Shown here: one piece after another, positions 26,650-35,865 of the stretch | Numbering within the stretch: position 1 is the first letter of the stretch | Layout: each line of letters opens with the position of its first letter | Notes under the pieces: model-generated | Seen by the model: only the letters and a program-made list of their open reading frames with translations | Database searches by the model: none | What the model was told of the DNA's origin: nothing | Translations under genes and position numbers: made by a program | Source of the DNA: Devosia sp. YIM 151766 | GTDB lineage: Bacteria; Pseudomonadota; Alphaproteobacteria; Rhizobiales; Devosiaceae | Direction: 5' to 3' | DNA: 64,000 nucleotides | Assembly: GCF_030285925.1 (NCBI RefSeq) | Contig: NZ_CP127251.1 | Coordinates: 682,001-746,000 of the forward strand

Positions 26650-27857
26650 GGTTTTACCCAGCGCCATTGGGTGATCGGCATGGCGGGACGCCAGCCTTGC
26701 ATGGTGCCGAGGGGCTCGGCATGGGCGACTGAAAGCCGGACCAGTTCGCCCCCTCTCGTCGCGTGCAGAGCAAGCAGCACCTGTTCCATTTCCAGCGTCA
26801 CCGCATTGGCGACGATGCGACCGCCAGGCCGGAGGGCATCGATGGCGGCATCCATGACCCCAGGCTCGGAGCCGCCGCCACCCACGAAAATGGCGTGAGG
26901 CGCTTCAAGGCCATGTAAAATATCGGGCGCAGAACCTTCGACTATACGCAGATCAGGGACGCCGAAGCTTTGGGCATTGCGGGCGATGCGGGCGGCACGG
27001 TCTGGCTCGGGCTCGATGGCGATGGCCCGAAGGCTGGGATCGGCCAGCATCCATTCAATGCCGATAGAGCCTGATCCAGCGCCGATATCCCAGAGCAATT
27101 CGTGGCGGCGCGGCGCGAGAGCGGCGAGGGTAAGCGCCCGAATGTCGCGCTTGGTGATCTGGCCGTCATGCTCGAACAGCGCATCGTCGAGCCCCGGCGT
27201 CAGCGGCAGGATGCGGGCGCCAGGCAGGGGGACGACAGTGATGGCGCAAATATTGAGCGGGTCGATATCGGAGAGCGAAAAGGATTCGGCCATTTGCGAG
27301 CGTAGCTGTTCGCGCGGACCGTCCAGCGCCTCCATCACCGTGAGGATGGAGCGCCCGAAACCGGCCTGGGTGAGGAGCGCGGCCAGGGCGGCGGGGCCGT
27401 GTTCATCGGATGTCAGGGCCAGGATGCGCGATGCCGCATGCAGATGTGGTCGAATGAGGTCGAGGGGACGGCCATGGAGCGACAGGCTGACCACGTCCTG
27501 CAAGGGCCAGCCCAGGCGTGCGGCAGCGAGGCTGAAGGCGGATGGATGCGAAATCACGCGCATCTGCGCTGGATCGATATGGCGGGCAAGACTGGCCCCG
27601 ACGCCAAAATGGAAGGGGTCGCCCGAGGCCAGGACGCAGACTTTCCTGCCCTTCGCAGCGAGGACGGCTGCGATGGCGGCAGAAAACGGCGAGAGCCAGG
27701 ACCGGGCCTCGCCTTTGATGGCTCCGGCGGCGAGCTCGAGATGCCGCGTGCCACCGAACACGAGCTCGGCCTCCCCGATGGCGGCGCGGGCAATAGGGGA
27801 CAAGCCATCCAGCCCGTCTTCACCGATGCCGACCACAATAAGCCAGGGATCAGACAT
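26646..27857 (-). CDS. cobL: Precorrin-6Y C5,15-methyltransferase (decarboxylating), CbiE-CbiT fusion
   Basis: A 403-residue bifunctional enzyme. The N-terminal CbiE half (residues 1-200) starts with [20 protein letters not shown] and has the block [15 protein letters not shown]. The C-terminal CbiT half has the class I methyltransferase fold with [17 protein letters not shown]. It methylates C5 and C15 of precorrin-6B and decarboxylates the acetate on ring C. Only 3 nt separate it from cobJ. In the P. denitrificans operon cobK stands in this position, but here it is missing. Confidence 0.94.
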
Positions 27858-27860
27858 GGT

Positions 27861-28616
27861 TCATGGTCCCGCCGCGCGCGGTGAATAGACCAGCGGATCC
27901 ATGCCGTCCCGCTCGATCACCCGTGTTTCCGCCGAGCCGATGATGACGCAGGTGGCCATGTCGGCCGCCTGCTGGTCGGCTTCGCCCAGCGGAACAACGG
28001 TGAAGTGCTCATCGGGGCGACCAATGGCGCGACCGAAAATGACCGGCGTGGTGACCGGCAGGATTTCGCGCAGCAGCTTGAAGGCGGTGGCCAATTGCCA
28101 GGGCCGCGACCTGGAAATGGGATTGTAGAGGGCGATCACCAGGCCAGCTTCGGCAACGGCGCGCAGCCGGCGCTCGATCAATTCCCAGGGTTTGAGATTG
28201 TCCGAGAGGGAAATGGCGCAGAAATCGTGGCCCAGCGGCGCGCCGGCGCGCGCGGCGACGGCCAGCATGGCGGTGACGCCCGGCAGCACGACGAGGTCGA
28301 GCCGACGCCAGGTTTCGGGGCCGGCCTCGATGGCTTCGCAAATCGCCGCGGCCATGGCAAAGACGCCCGGATCGCCGCCCGATACCACGCAGACATTGCC
28401 GCCGCGCGCGGCGGCATCGAGCGCGGCGCGGGCGCGGTCGATTTCCTGGCGATTGTCGGAGGCGATGCGCTGCTGCTCGGGACGCAGATTGAGCCGGTCG
28501 AGATAGGGACCATAACCGAAAAACACCTCACCCGCGGCGATCGCCTGCAATGCCTGCGGCGTGGTTTGGTTCGGATTGCCGGGCCCGGTGCCGATGATTG
28601 TCAGCCGCCCGGTCAT
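27861..28616 (-). CDS. cobJ: Precorrin-3B C17-methyltransferase
   Basis: A 251-residue tetrapyrrole methylase that drives ring contraction of precorrin-3B to precorrin-4. It begins MTGRLTIIGTGPGNPNQTTPQAL and contains VVSGGDPGVFAMAAAICEA and DFCAISLSDNLKPWELIERRL, typical of CobJ/CbiH. Its start overlaps the cobI stop by 4 nt. It works directly after CobG. Confidence 0.94.
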   Translation of the reverse strand: MTGRLTIIGTGPGNPNQTTPQALQAIAAGEVFFGYGPYLDRLNLRPEQQRIASDNRQEIDRARAALDAAARGGNVCVVSGGDPGVFAMAAAICEAIEAGPETWRRLDLVVLPGVTAMLAVAARAGAPLGHDFCAISLSDNLKPWELIERRLRAVAEAGLVIALYNPISRSRPWQLATAFKLLREILPVTTPVIFGRAIGRPDEHFTVVPLGEADQQAADMATCVIIGSAETRVIERDGMDPLVYSPRAAGP

Positions 28617-29338
28617 GGGCGGGCGCTCCAGCCCGGCACCAGGATCAGCGAAAAATAGGGGGCGATATCGTCGGCCTTGTCGGTGAGCGGCATGGAATAG
28701 CCATTGGCCATGGTGCCGCGCTCGACATAGATCGCGCCGGCGAGACGCCCGGAATCGGCCAGGGCGGCGCGGACCTTGGCGAGATTACGGCCTAATTTCA
28801 TCACGACTGCGCCTTCGGTATTGGTAAAACGCCGCACCAGTTCCGACCGGTCTAGCGTGCCGGGGAGAATGGTGAGAATATCATCGCCCTGCACCAGAGG
28901 CAGGCCAGCCTCGGACCAGCTGCCCGACATGGCCGTAATGCCCGGAATGACCTCGCAGGCATAATGCTGCGCCAACCGGACATGCAGGTGCATATAGCTG
29001 CCATAGAGCAGCGGATCGCCCTCGCTCAGCACCACCACATTGCGACCCGCATCGAGATGGGCGGCAAGGCGGGCGGCAGCTTCGGCGTAAAACGCTTCGA
29101 TTCGGCTTTTATAGCCCGCGTCGTGGCGATGGATTTCGGTGGTGACAGGATAGTTCAGCGCTTCCTCGGCCTGGCCGGGGCGGAAATGGCCGGCGGCGAT
29201 GGCGCGTGCATTGCTGGCATTGCCGCTCTTGGCGAACCAGGCGACCACATCGGCGTTTTCGATGGCGCGCACGGCCTTGATGGTGAGCAGGTCCGGGTCG
29301 CCCGGGCCGGTGCCGACGCCGATCAGCTTGCCTGTCAC
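28613..29338 (-). CDS. cobI: Precorrin-2 C20-methyltransferase
   Basis: A 241-residue tetrapyrrole methylase converting precorrin-2 to precorrin-3A. It opens MTGKLIGVGTGPGDPDLLTIKAV and has VVLSEGDPLLYGSYMHLH and EVIPGITAMSGSWSEAGLPL, diagnostic of CobI/CbiL. It overlaps cobH upstream and cobJ downstream by 4 nt each. Confidence 0.95.
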   Translation of the reverse strand: MTGKLIGVGTGPGDPDLLTIKAVRAIENADVVAWFAKSGNASNARAIAAGHFRPGQAEEALNYPVTTEIHRHDAGYKSRIEAFYAEAAARLAAHLDAGRNVVVLSEGDPLLYGSYMHLHVRLAQHYACEVIPGITAMSGSWSEAGLPLVQGDDILTILPGTLDRSELVRRFTNTEGAVVMKLGRNLAKVRAALADSGRLAGAIYVERGTMANGYSMPLTDKADDIAPYFSLILVPGWSARP

Positions 29339-29967
29339 AGCCCCGCCCTCGCCAGCGCGTTGAGGCAGGCCGAGGTCATGGCGCTGCCCCCTAGCCGGCC
29401 GCGCACGATGGCATAGGGTACGCCATAGGAATTTTCGGCCAGCGCCTGCTTCGATTCGGCAGCGCCGACGAAGCCGACCGGCATGCCGAGAATGGCGGCA
29501 GGCTTGGGGGCGCCGTCACGCAGCATTTCGAGCAGGTGGAACAGAGCGGTGGGCGCATTGCCGATGGCGACCACGGCGCCGTCCAGATGATCTTCCCAAA
29601 GATGCAGCGCCGCTGCCGAGCGCGTATTGCCGATGCTCTGCGCCAGCCTTGGTGTGCGTTCGTCACGCAATGTGCAGATCACCGGATTGCTGGCGGGAAG
29701 GCGCGCCGCCGTGATGCCGCGCGCCACCATTTCGGCGTCGCAGAGAATCGGCGCGCCGCCCTTGAGCGCCTCGCGCGCGGCGGAGACGAAGCCGGGGCCG
29801 AAGACGAAATGCTGTGCCGCGTCCACCTGCCCGGCGGCATGGATCATGCGCACGGCAAGCTCGGCCTCATCCTCGGAAAAGGCCGACAGGTCGGCTTCGG
29901 CGCGGATAATGGCGAAGGACTGGCGATAAATCGCGTCGCCATCCTTGATATAGTCGTATTCAATCAT
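29335..29967 (-). CDS. cobH: Precorrin-8X methylmutase
   Basis: A 210-residue enzyme that moves the C11 methyl group to C12, giving hydrogenobyrinate. The catalytic His is in VRMIHAAGQVDAAQHFVF, near residue 48, and the C-terminal half has VVAIGNAPTALFHLLEML and GMPVGFVGAAESKQAL, both classic CobH/CbiC blocks. Its ATG overlaps the cobG stop. Confidence 0.95.
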   Translation of the reverse strand: MIEYDYIKDGDAIYRQSFAIIRAEADLSAFSEDEAELAVRMIHAAGQVDAAQHFVFGPGFVSAAREALKGGAPILCDAEMVARGITAARLPASNPVICTLRDERTPRLAQSIGNTRSAAALHLWEDHLDGAVVAIGNAPTALFHLLEMLRDGAPKPAAILGMPVGFVGAAESKQALAENSYGVPYAIVRGRLGGSAMTSACLNALARAGL

Positions 29968-31145
29968 CGGATTTCCTGCCGGGCGGCCAGCGCCGGAAGA
30001 AGTCCGGCCTCATCGACAACCTGCCGAGGCGTATCGCCCGCCCGGCCATCGATGACAAGACCAATCCCATCGGCGCGGCCTACCAGGGTGAGGTCTGCCG
30101 GGCGCGGATGGGCGCAGCCCTTGGCGCAGCCGGAGACGTGGAGGCGCCTGCCGGAGGGAAGATGCGGCGCCAATTGTGCGGCGAGCCGTCGCGCCGCGAT
30201 ATGGCCCGAGGCGCAACCGTCGCTGCCGATACAGGCGCTGATATGCCGGCGCGGATCGGTTGGACTGGTGATGAAACCGAGGGTCGCGGCACGGTCGATC
30301 AGGACGTCGGGAGCATTGTCCAGCAGGATCGCATGACCGGGCGCGAGCCGGATTGTCCTGACGCGGCAAGCTTCGGCATGGATGGCGAGCTCGATAAGCG
30401 CATTGGCATGCATCTGGCCGAAGGGCAGGGCGATCGGATTGGCGTGGCCGTCGCTAAGGACGAGGTTGCCGCCGTTCCAGCCCCGGGGCGCGGGAGCGGA
30501 AGCTGTTGTGCTGGCTGGCGGGAAAAGGTCGGCGGCGCGGGCCTCCGCACCCAGAGCGGCGAGCGCATTGAGCACGGCAATAGCCGCCGCCACGGCGCTC
30601 TCTGTGTCCATGATCTGCGGCTTGCCTTGGCCGAGCATGACGGACCAGCGGGCAGCGTCGAGCGCCACAAGGCGGATATCGGCCTTCACGGCGGCGAGGG
30701 AAAGCTGGCCATTGCCGTCGATGACCACGCTGACCTTGGGGCCGAGCTTTCCCGTCACGGATGCGGCGGCGGTGCGGATGCCGGCGGCAAGGGGGCGGGG
30801 ATCGGCTTTTTCTTCTGGATCTTCGCCAGCGATCGGGGAGATGTCGACCACAAGGCCGGTTTCGATTGTGACCAGCGATGACGCAGCTTCGGCGAAGCGG
30901 GGAACACTGGCCGGAGTCAAGCCGCGTATCTGCAGATTGCCGCGCGCCGTGACTTCGACCAGGCCGTTACCGTGTTGACGAGCGAGGCGGGCAATGGCGG
31001 CCAGTTGCTGCGGGGTAAGGCGATTGCCGGCAACGCGCATGCGGGCAAGCAGACCATCGCCAGTCTGCATCGGCGCATCCAGCGTCGGGCAGTCGCCGCG
31101 CCGCGCACCGTCTGGTCGACTGAAAATGGTCAGTTCCATATTCAC
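29964..31145 (-). CDS. cobG: Precorrin-3B synthase (monooxygenase)
   Basis: A 393-residue member of the nitrite/sulfite-reductase ferredoxin-like family that uses oxygen to make precorrin-3B, the step that defines the aerobic cobalamin route. The N-terminal ferredoxin-like repeat contains GLVEVTARGNLQIRGLTP. The iron-sulfur ligands are in ACIGSDGCASGH and VSGCAKGCAHP. The start is GTG at 31145 or, two codons later, ATG at 31139. cobF lies 53 nt upstream on the same strand. Confidence 0.93.
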   Translation of the reverse strand: MNMELTIFSRPDGARRGDCPTLDAPMQTGDGLLARMRVAGNRLTPQQLAAIARLARQHGNGLVEVTARGNLQIRGLTPASVPRFAEAASSLVTIETGLVVDISPIAGEDPEEKADPRPLAAGIRTAAASVTGKLGPKVSVVIDGNGQLSLAAVKADIRLVALDAARWSVMLGQGKPQIMDTESAVAAAIAVLNALAALGAEARAADLFPPASTTASAPAPRGWNGGNLVLSDGHANPIALPFGQMHANALIELAIHAEACRVRTIRLAPGHAILLDNAPDVLIDRAATLGFITSPTDPRRHISACIGSDGCASGHIAARRLAAQLAPHLPSGRRLHVSGCAKGCAHPRPADLTLVGRADGIGLVIDGRAGDTPRQVVDEAGLLPALAARQEIR

Positions 31146-31198
31146 AACGGGCTCGCGATCCTTTTCACCGCAATTCTATCAGCCGCGCGCCGCCAGCA

Positions 31199-31936
31199 CT
31201 ACTCCGCCTGGCGCAGCAGATAGATGTCCATGATCCAGCCATGGCGTTCGCGGGCGGCGGCGCGTACGGCCACGATTTTTTCGGCCACGTCGCCGAGACG
31301 CCCGGAAACCAGGATTTGCTCGGGGGTGCCGAGATAAGCGCCCCAGAAGATTTCCAGATCGGGATCGGCGTCACGAAAAGCCAGCCGGCCATCCAGCATG
31401 ACCACGCTATCCGTTTCCACGCTGCCGAGTTGGCGGCCCGTAGTGATGATCACCGGCTCGCCGATGCGGTTGAGCGCAATGCCATGGGCGGCGGTAAGGG
31501 CCTGGATAGCGGTAATGCCGGGAAAGACTTCCACTTTGATCGGCATTTTGACCCGGTCAAGAATACGCAGGGTGGAATCGTAAAGGCCCGGATCGCCCCA
31601 GACCAGGAAGGCGCCACTGCCGTTTTCCGGTATTTCGGCGATGAGGCCGGCGAAAATTTCCGCCAGCGCCGCATGCCAGTCCTCGACGCCCTGACCGTAA
31701 TCGGCATGGGCGGCATCGCGGCGGGGCACCGCATAGCCGACCTGCCGGACCGCGCCTTTGACAAAGCGGGCAATGATGGTGCGGCGAATCTCGGCGAGAT
31801 CGGCCTTGCCGGCGCCCTTATCCGGCACGAACAGCACATCGGCGCGGTTAAGCGCTTCAATGGCGGCCACGGTCACGTGCTCGGGCGAGCCGGTGCCGAT
31901 GCCGACGACGAGAATGGTTTTCACAGGCGCAATCAT
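31199..31936 (-). CDS. cobF: Precorrin-6A synthase (deacetylating)
   Basis: A 245-residue methylase that methylates C1 of precorrin-5 and removes the acetyl unit, a step specific to the aerobic pathway. It reads MIAPVKTILVVGIGTGSPEH, with GAFLVWGDPGLYDSTLRIL and EVFPGITAIQALTAAHGIAL as CobF blocks. The start is uncertain: 31936 (ATG), an upstream codon at 31978, or a GTG at 31924; no strong ribosome site is visible. It heads the cobFGHIJ-LM set, 75 nt after the end of a LacI gene. That gap is too small for a cobalamin riboswitch. Confidence 0.9.
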   Translation of the reverse strand: MIAPVKTILVVGIGTGSPEHVTVAAIEALNRADVLFVPDKGAGKADLAEIRRTIIARFVKGAVRQVGYAVPRRDAAHADYGQGVEDWHAALAEIFAGLIAEIPENGSGAFLVWGDPGLYDSTLRILDRVKMPIKVEVFPGITAIQALTAAHGIALNRIGEPVIITTGRQLGSVETDSVVMLDGRLAFRDADPDLEIFWGAYLGTPEQILVSGRLGDVAEKIVAVRAAARERHGWIMDIYLLRQAE

Positions 31937-32011
31937 GGGCGTAAGGAGATGACACCTTGCGCGGACCGTGACAAGCATTCCGCCAAGACCAGGCTCAAAC
32001 GGCGCTTTTTC

Positions 32012-33034
32012 CTAGCTCCCGGGACGGGATACTGAATTGCGCACGATCAGCTCGGCCCGTAGCAGCACTTCGCGCGATTTGGGCGTTTCGCCGGCCAGCA
32101 TGGCCAGCAGCAATTCCATAGCCGCTTCGCCGATACGGTGGCGGGGCTGTTTCATGGTGGTGAGCGAGGGGCTGACGAAGCTGGCGAAGGAAATGTCGTC
32201 GAATCCCATGACCGAAAACTGGCGGGGCAATTCGTAGCGGCGGGCGTTGAGCGCGATGATGACCCCAAGCGCAGTGGCGTCGTTGACGCAGAGAAAGGCG
32301 CTGGGCAGCGCATCGCGCACGAACATCAGCTCGGCGGCGGCGCGACCGCTTTCGGTGGTGCCGTCGCCGTCCAGAATCAGGCGCGGATCGATGGCGATAC
32401 CGGCACCTTCCAGCGCGGCGCGATAGCCGGTCTCGCGCAGCCGATTGATCTCGCGACTGGTGGAATGGCCGATAAAGGCAATGCGGCGATGGCCCTGCGA
32501 AATCAGGTGTTCGGCCGCGACGCGGGCGCCTTCGAAATTATCGACGCCGACAAAGGGAATGTCCTGCCCCAATACCGGCTCATTGACCGCGACCATGGGC
32601 GGAAGCCGGGTTTCGCCGCGATCCTGGCCGAAGCCGAACGGCAGATGGCCGGTGAACAGGATCAGTCCATCCGCCTGGTTGGAGCTGATGAAGCGCAGGT
32701 AATCGGTCTCGCGGCTCGGATCGTTCTGCGTATTGCCGATCAACAGGCCATAGCCCCGCTGGCTGGCCTCGGTTTCGAGCCCCACCAGGATATTCGAGAA
32801 GTTCGGGTCGCCGACATCGGGGGCCAGAATGAGGATCATGTTGCTGCGGCGCATGCGCAGCGAACGGGCCATGGCATTGGTAGTGTAGCCGGTGCGGGCA
32901 ATGGCCTCGACAACCCGGCGGCGAGTGGCGTCGGCGACCTTTTTCGGCTCGTTGATGGCGCGGCTCACCGTGGCGATGGAAACCCCGGCCATGGCAGCAA
33001 CATCTTCGATAGTGGCCAGCTTATGCTGCTGCAC
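32012..33034 (-). CDS. LacI-family transcriptional regulator of the ribose-type importer
   Basis: A 340-residue repressor with the helix-turn-helix TIEDVAAMAGVSIATVSRAI and a sensor domain ending QFSVMGFDDISFASFVSPSLTTM. I place the start at a GTG (VQQHKLAT) preceded by GGAG; the longer reading from 33115 adds unconserved residues. It is divergent from a ribose-type ABC importer. Two 14-bp palindromes spaced 21 nt apart lie in the shared promoter region, so it probably controls both itself and the importer. Confidence 0.9.
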   Translation of the reverse strand: MQQHKLATIEDVAAMAGVSIATVSRAINEPKKVADATRRRVVEAIARTGYTTNAMARSLRMRRSNMILILAPDVGDPNFSNILVGLETEASQRGYGLLIGNTQNDPSRETDYLRFISSNQADGLILFTGHLPFGFGQDRGETRLPPMVAVNEPVLGQDIPFVGVDNFEGARVAAEHLISQGHRRIAFIGHSTSREINRLRETGYRAALEGAGIAIDPRLILDGDGTTESGRAAAELMFVRDALPSAFLCVNDATALGVIIALNARRYELPRQFSVMGFDDISFASFVSPSLTTMKQPRHRIGEAAMELLLAMLAGETPKSREVLLRAELIVRNSVSRPGS

Positions 33035-33145
33035 TTGGGTCGCTCCGCCCTTGGCGCACGGCTCGAAAAGCTCGAAGCGCTCTATCCTGGCGGGTGCCGG
33101 CTCCGCCCACGGCATTTGTCACAGGCATATAGGTTTTTTCAGTTG

Positions 33146-33159
33146 TGTAAACCTTTACA
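33146..33159. promoter_or_regulatory. Candidate LacI-family operator, site 1
   Basis: TGTAAACCTTTACA has perfect 6-bp arms (TGTAAA/TTTACA) about a CC centre. It lies in the divergent region between the LacI and importer genes and is followed 21 nt later by a near-identical site. Confidence 0.6.
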
Positions 33160-33166
33160 TCGTTTA

Positions 33167-33180
33167 TGAAAACCTTTACA
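33167..33180. promoter_or_regulatory. Candidate LacI-family operator, site 2
   Basis: TGAAAACCTTTACA matches site 1 in 13 of 14 positions. Both sites are followed by TCGTTT, giving a 17-nt direct repeat (AAACCTTTACATCGTTT) with a 21-nt period, two helical turns, which favours cooperative binding. Confidence 0.6.
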
Positions 33181-33242
33181 TCGTTTGCAAGAGCAGAGGC
33201 CAGCACAGCAAGTGCGCCATGCTCGGGGGAGGAATCGAGAAC

Positions 33243-34784
33243 ATGGCGGATGCGCAGGATGCAAGCGTGCAGCCGATTCTGTCGGCCCATCGCATCTCCA
33301 AGTCTTTCGGCGATATTCCAGTGCTGTTCAGCGTGGATTACGATATTCTGCCGGGCGAGGTTCATGCCATTATCGGCGAGAACGGCGCCGGCAAGTCCAC
33401 GCTGATCAAGATCCTGTCCGGCATCGAGCAACCGACCTCCGGTTCGATTTCCTATAACGGCGAGACGGTGGTGCTGCCGCCCAATGGCGAAGCCGCCTCC
33501 ATGGGCATTGTCGTCATCCATCAGGAACTGCTGCTGGCGGAACATCTGAGCGTGGCGGATTCGATTTTCCTGGGCCGCGAACTGCGCTCGGGTCCCTTCC
33601 TGAATCTCGCGGAAATGCGGCGTCAGACCCGCGCCATTCTCGATGTCCTCAATGTCGATATCGACCCCGATGCGCGCATCAATACGCTGTCGGTCGCCGA
33701 CAAGCAGATGGTGGAAATCGCCAAGGCCATCAGCCGCGACGCGCGGGTCATCATCATGGACGAGCCCACGGCCGTCTTGTCGATAGCCGAATCGCAGACC
33801 CTGTTCGAACAAATCCGGCGAGTGACGGCCAAGGGCGTGGCGGTGATCTTCATCTCGCACAAGCTGGATGAGATCATGACCGTCGCCAATCGCGTCACCG
33901 TCCTGCGGGATGGCCAACTCATTGCCACGGTCGGCACGGATAATCTGACGCCGGATTCGATCGCCCAGATGATGGTGGGGCGCGAGCTCTCCAACCTCTA
34001 TCCGCCCAAGCATGAGCCGGACGTGGACGCCGAAGTGATGCTGTCGGTGCGAGACTTGGCGGCGCCTGGTATTTCGGCGATTTCTTTCGATTTGAAGCGC
34101 GGCGAAATCCTCGGCTTTGCCGGCCTGATCGGCTCGGGCCGCACGGCGGTGGCCGAAGCCATTGTCGGGCTGACGAAGAAGAGCGCTGGCGCCATAGAAG
34201 TGCATGGCGAGCCGGCCGATTTCGCCGACGTTTCAAAATCCGTTGCGGCGGGCCTAGCCTATATGACCAAGGACCGCAAAGGACGAGGCCTGTTGCTCAA
34301 TGCAGGCCTGCAAGCCAATCTCACCCTGCTAACGCTCAAGAAGCATCTGCGCTTCGGTTTTCTCGATGGGCGCAGCGAGGAGCAGGCATTGGAGCGCGCG
34401 GTGCGCCGCTTCGACGTCAGGGCGCTCGATCCCTCGGTGCAGGTGGGCAAGCTGTCGGGCGGCAACCAGCAGAAGCTGATGCTGGGCAAGACCATGGAGA
34501 GCGAGCCTGATATCGTCATCATGGACGAGCCGACCCGCGGCATCGATGTGGGCACCAAACAGCAAATCTACCACATCATAGCCGCCCTGGCCGCCGAGGG
34601 TAAGGCGATCATCGTCATCTCTTCGGAAATGCAGGAAGTCATTGGCCTTTCGCACCGCGTCGTCGTCATGCGCAATGGGCGCATGGCCGGGGTGCTGGAA
34701 GGCGCGGAAATAACAGAAGCCGAGATCATGCGTTACGCGGCCGGCATCAAGCAGGATAGAGAAAATGAGCGCCTCAGTGCCTGA
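33243..34784 (+). CDS. Ribose-type sugar ABC transporter ATP-binding protein (two ATPase domains)
   Basis: A 513-residue CUT2 ATPase with two nucleotide-binding domains. The first has Walker A GENGAGKST and Walker B VIIMDEPTAVLS. The second has a degenerate Walker A (GLIGSGRTA) and the signature LSGGNQQKL with VIIMDEPTRGID, the usual RbsA/MglA asymmetry. The start at 33243 (MADAQDAS) follows GGGAGGAA. It is the first gene of the importer and overlaps the permease gene by 20 nt. The sugar is unknown; CUT2 systems move pentoses, hexoses or polyols. Confidence 0.93.
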   Translation: MADAQDASVQPILSAHRISKSFGDIPVLFSVDYDILPGEVHAIIGENGAGKSTLIKILSGIEQPTSGSISYNGETVVLPPNGEAASMGIVVIHQELLLAEHLSVADSIFLGRELRSGPFLNLAEMRRQTRAILDVLNVDIDPDARINTLSVADKQMVEIAKAISRDARVIIMDEPTAVLSIAESQTLFEQIRRVTAKGVAVIFISHKLDEIMTVANRVTVLRDGQLIATVGTDNLTPDSIAQMMVGRELSNLYPPKHEPDVDAEVMLSVRDLAAPGISAISFDLKRGEILGFAGLIGSGRTAVAEAIVGLTKKSAGAIEVHGEPADFADVSKSVAAGLAYMTKDRKGRGLLLNAGLQANLTLLTLKKHLRFGFLDGRSEEQALERAVRRFDVRALDPSVQVGKLSGGNQQKLMLGKTMESEPDIVIMDEPTRGIDVGTKQQIYHIIAALAAEGKAIIVISSEMQEVIGLSHRVVVMRNGRMAGVLEGAEITEAEIMRYAAGIKQDRENERLSA

Positions 34785-35793
34785 AAGTGCCAGCAAGCCG
34801 GCTAAGGGCTTCAGGCTCGACCTCAAGACCGCCGGACCGCTGCTGGCGCTGATCCTCCTGGTCATTCTGGGTTATTCGCTGAACCCGGCCTTTCTCAATG
34901 AAGGCAATGTCACCAATCTGCTGACCCGCTCGGCCTTTATCGGCATCATCGCGGTGGGCGGCACATTCGTCATCACCGCCGGCGGGCTGGACCTTTCGGT
35001 GGGCTCCATGGCCGCCTTCATCGCCGGCATCATGATCATCGTCATGAATTCGGCCGTGGGCAGCATGGGGGCATCGGTCTGGACCGTGCTGCTGGGCATC
35101 GGTTGTTCGCTGATCCTGGGCGTCGGCGCCGGCTTCATCAACGGCTTCCTGACCACCAAAGGCAAGATCGAAGCGTTCATCGTGACCCTGGGAACGATGG
35201 GGATTTATCGTTCGCTGATCACCTATTTCGCCGATGGCGGCACGCTGTCGCTCAATAGTGCCGCCCGCGAAATATACCGTCCGGTCTATTACGACAGCTT
35301 CCTGCGCATTCCCTATCCGGTCTGGGTGTTCATCCTCGTTGCCGTCATCGGCTGGGTGCTGATGAACCGCACCGCCTTTGGCCGTTATTGCATGGCTATC
35401 GGCTCCAACGAACAGGTGGCGCGCTATTCGGCCATCAAGGTCGACCGGGTGCGGACCTGGACCTATATTTTGCAGGGTCTCTGCGTGTCGCTGGCCACCA
35501 TCATCTATGTGCCGCGCCTGGGTTCGGCGTCGTCGGCCACCGGCGTATTGTGGGAACTGGAAGCCATCGCGGCGGTCATCATCGGCGGCACCATGCTCAA
35601 GGGCGGTTATGGCCGGATCGGCGGCACCGTGATCGGCGCGCTGATCCTCACCGCCATCGGCAATATCCTCAATCTCACCGATATCATCTCGAACTACCTC
35701 AATGGGGCGGTCCAGGGCGTGATCATCGTGGCGGCAGTCTATCTGCAGCGCGGCAGTTTCAAGCATAGCCCGCGCGTCAAGAAGGCCGAATAG
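34765..35793 (+). CDS. Ribose-type sugar ABC transporter permease
   Basis: A 342-residue RbsC-family permease with about eight to ten hydrophobic helices. The family motif ITAGGLDLSVGSMAAFIAGI is near residue 72, and the C-terminal block IIGGTMLKGGYGRIGGTVIGALI is also standard. A single permease gene implies a homodimer. It overlaps the ATPase gene and is separated from the binding-protein gene by a perfect 8-bp stem-loop. Confidence 0.93.
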   Translation: MSASVPESASKPAKGFRLDLKTAGPLLALILLVILGYSLNPAFLNEGNVTNLLTRSAFIGIIAVGGTFVITAGGLDLSVGSMAAFIAGIMIIVMNSAVGSMGASVWTVLLGIGCSLILGVGAGFINGFLTTKGKIEAFIVTLGTMGIYRSLITYFADGGTLSLNSAAREIYRPVYYDSFLRIPYPVWVFILVAVIGWVLMNRTAFGRYCMAIGSNEQVARYSAIKVDRVRTWTYILQGLCVSLATIIYVPRLGSASSATGVLWELEAIAAVIIGGTMLKGGYGRIGGTVIGALILTAIGNILNLTDIISNYLNGAVQGVIIVAAVYLQRGSFKHSPRVKKAE

Positions 35794-35801
35794 CAAGAAT
35801 T

Positions 35802-35822
35802 CCTGCCCTTCATCAGGGCAGG
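35802..35822 (+). other. Intercistronic stem-loop before binding-protein gene
   Basis: CCTGCCCT and AGGGCAGG form a perfect 8-bp stem with a TCATC loop, 9 nt after the permease stop and 44 nt before the binding-protein start. There is no T-tract, so an RNA-processing or stability role fits better than termination. Confidence 0.5.
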
Positions 35823-35865
35823 CAAAACCGGCGCCGAAAGCGCCATATTCACGGGAGGACTACCC

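Noticed and set aside
31937..32011. Possible cobalamin riboswitch upstream of cobF
   Set aside because: The gap is only 75 nt, too short for the aptamer of roughly 180-200 nt, and no B12-box-like core is seen there or in the 53-nt gap before cobG.
34774..35796. A 340-codon minus-strand open frame opposite the ribose-type permease
   Set aside because: Antisense shadow rich in Asp, Gln and His; the plus-strand permease is unambiguous.
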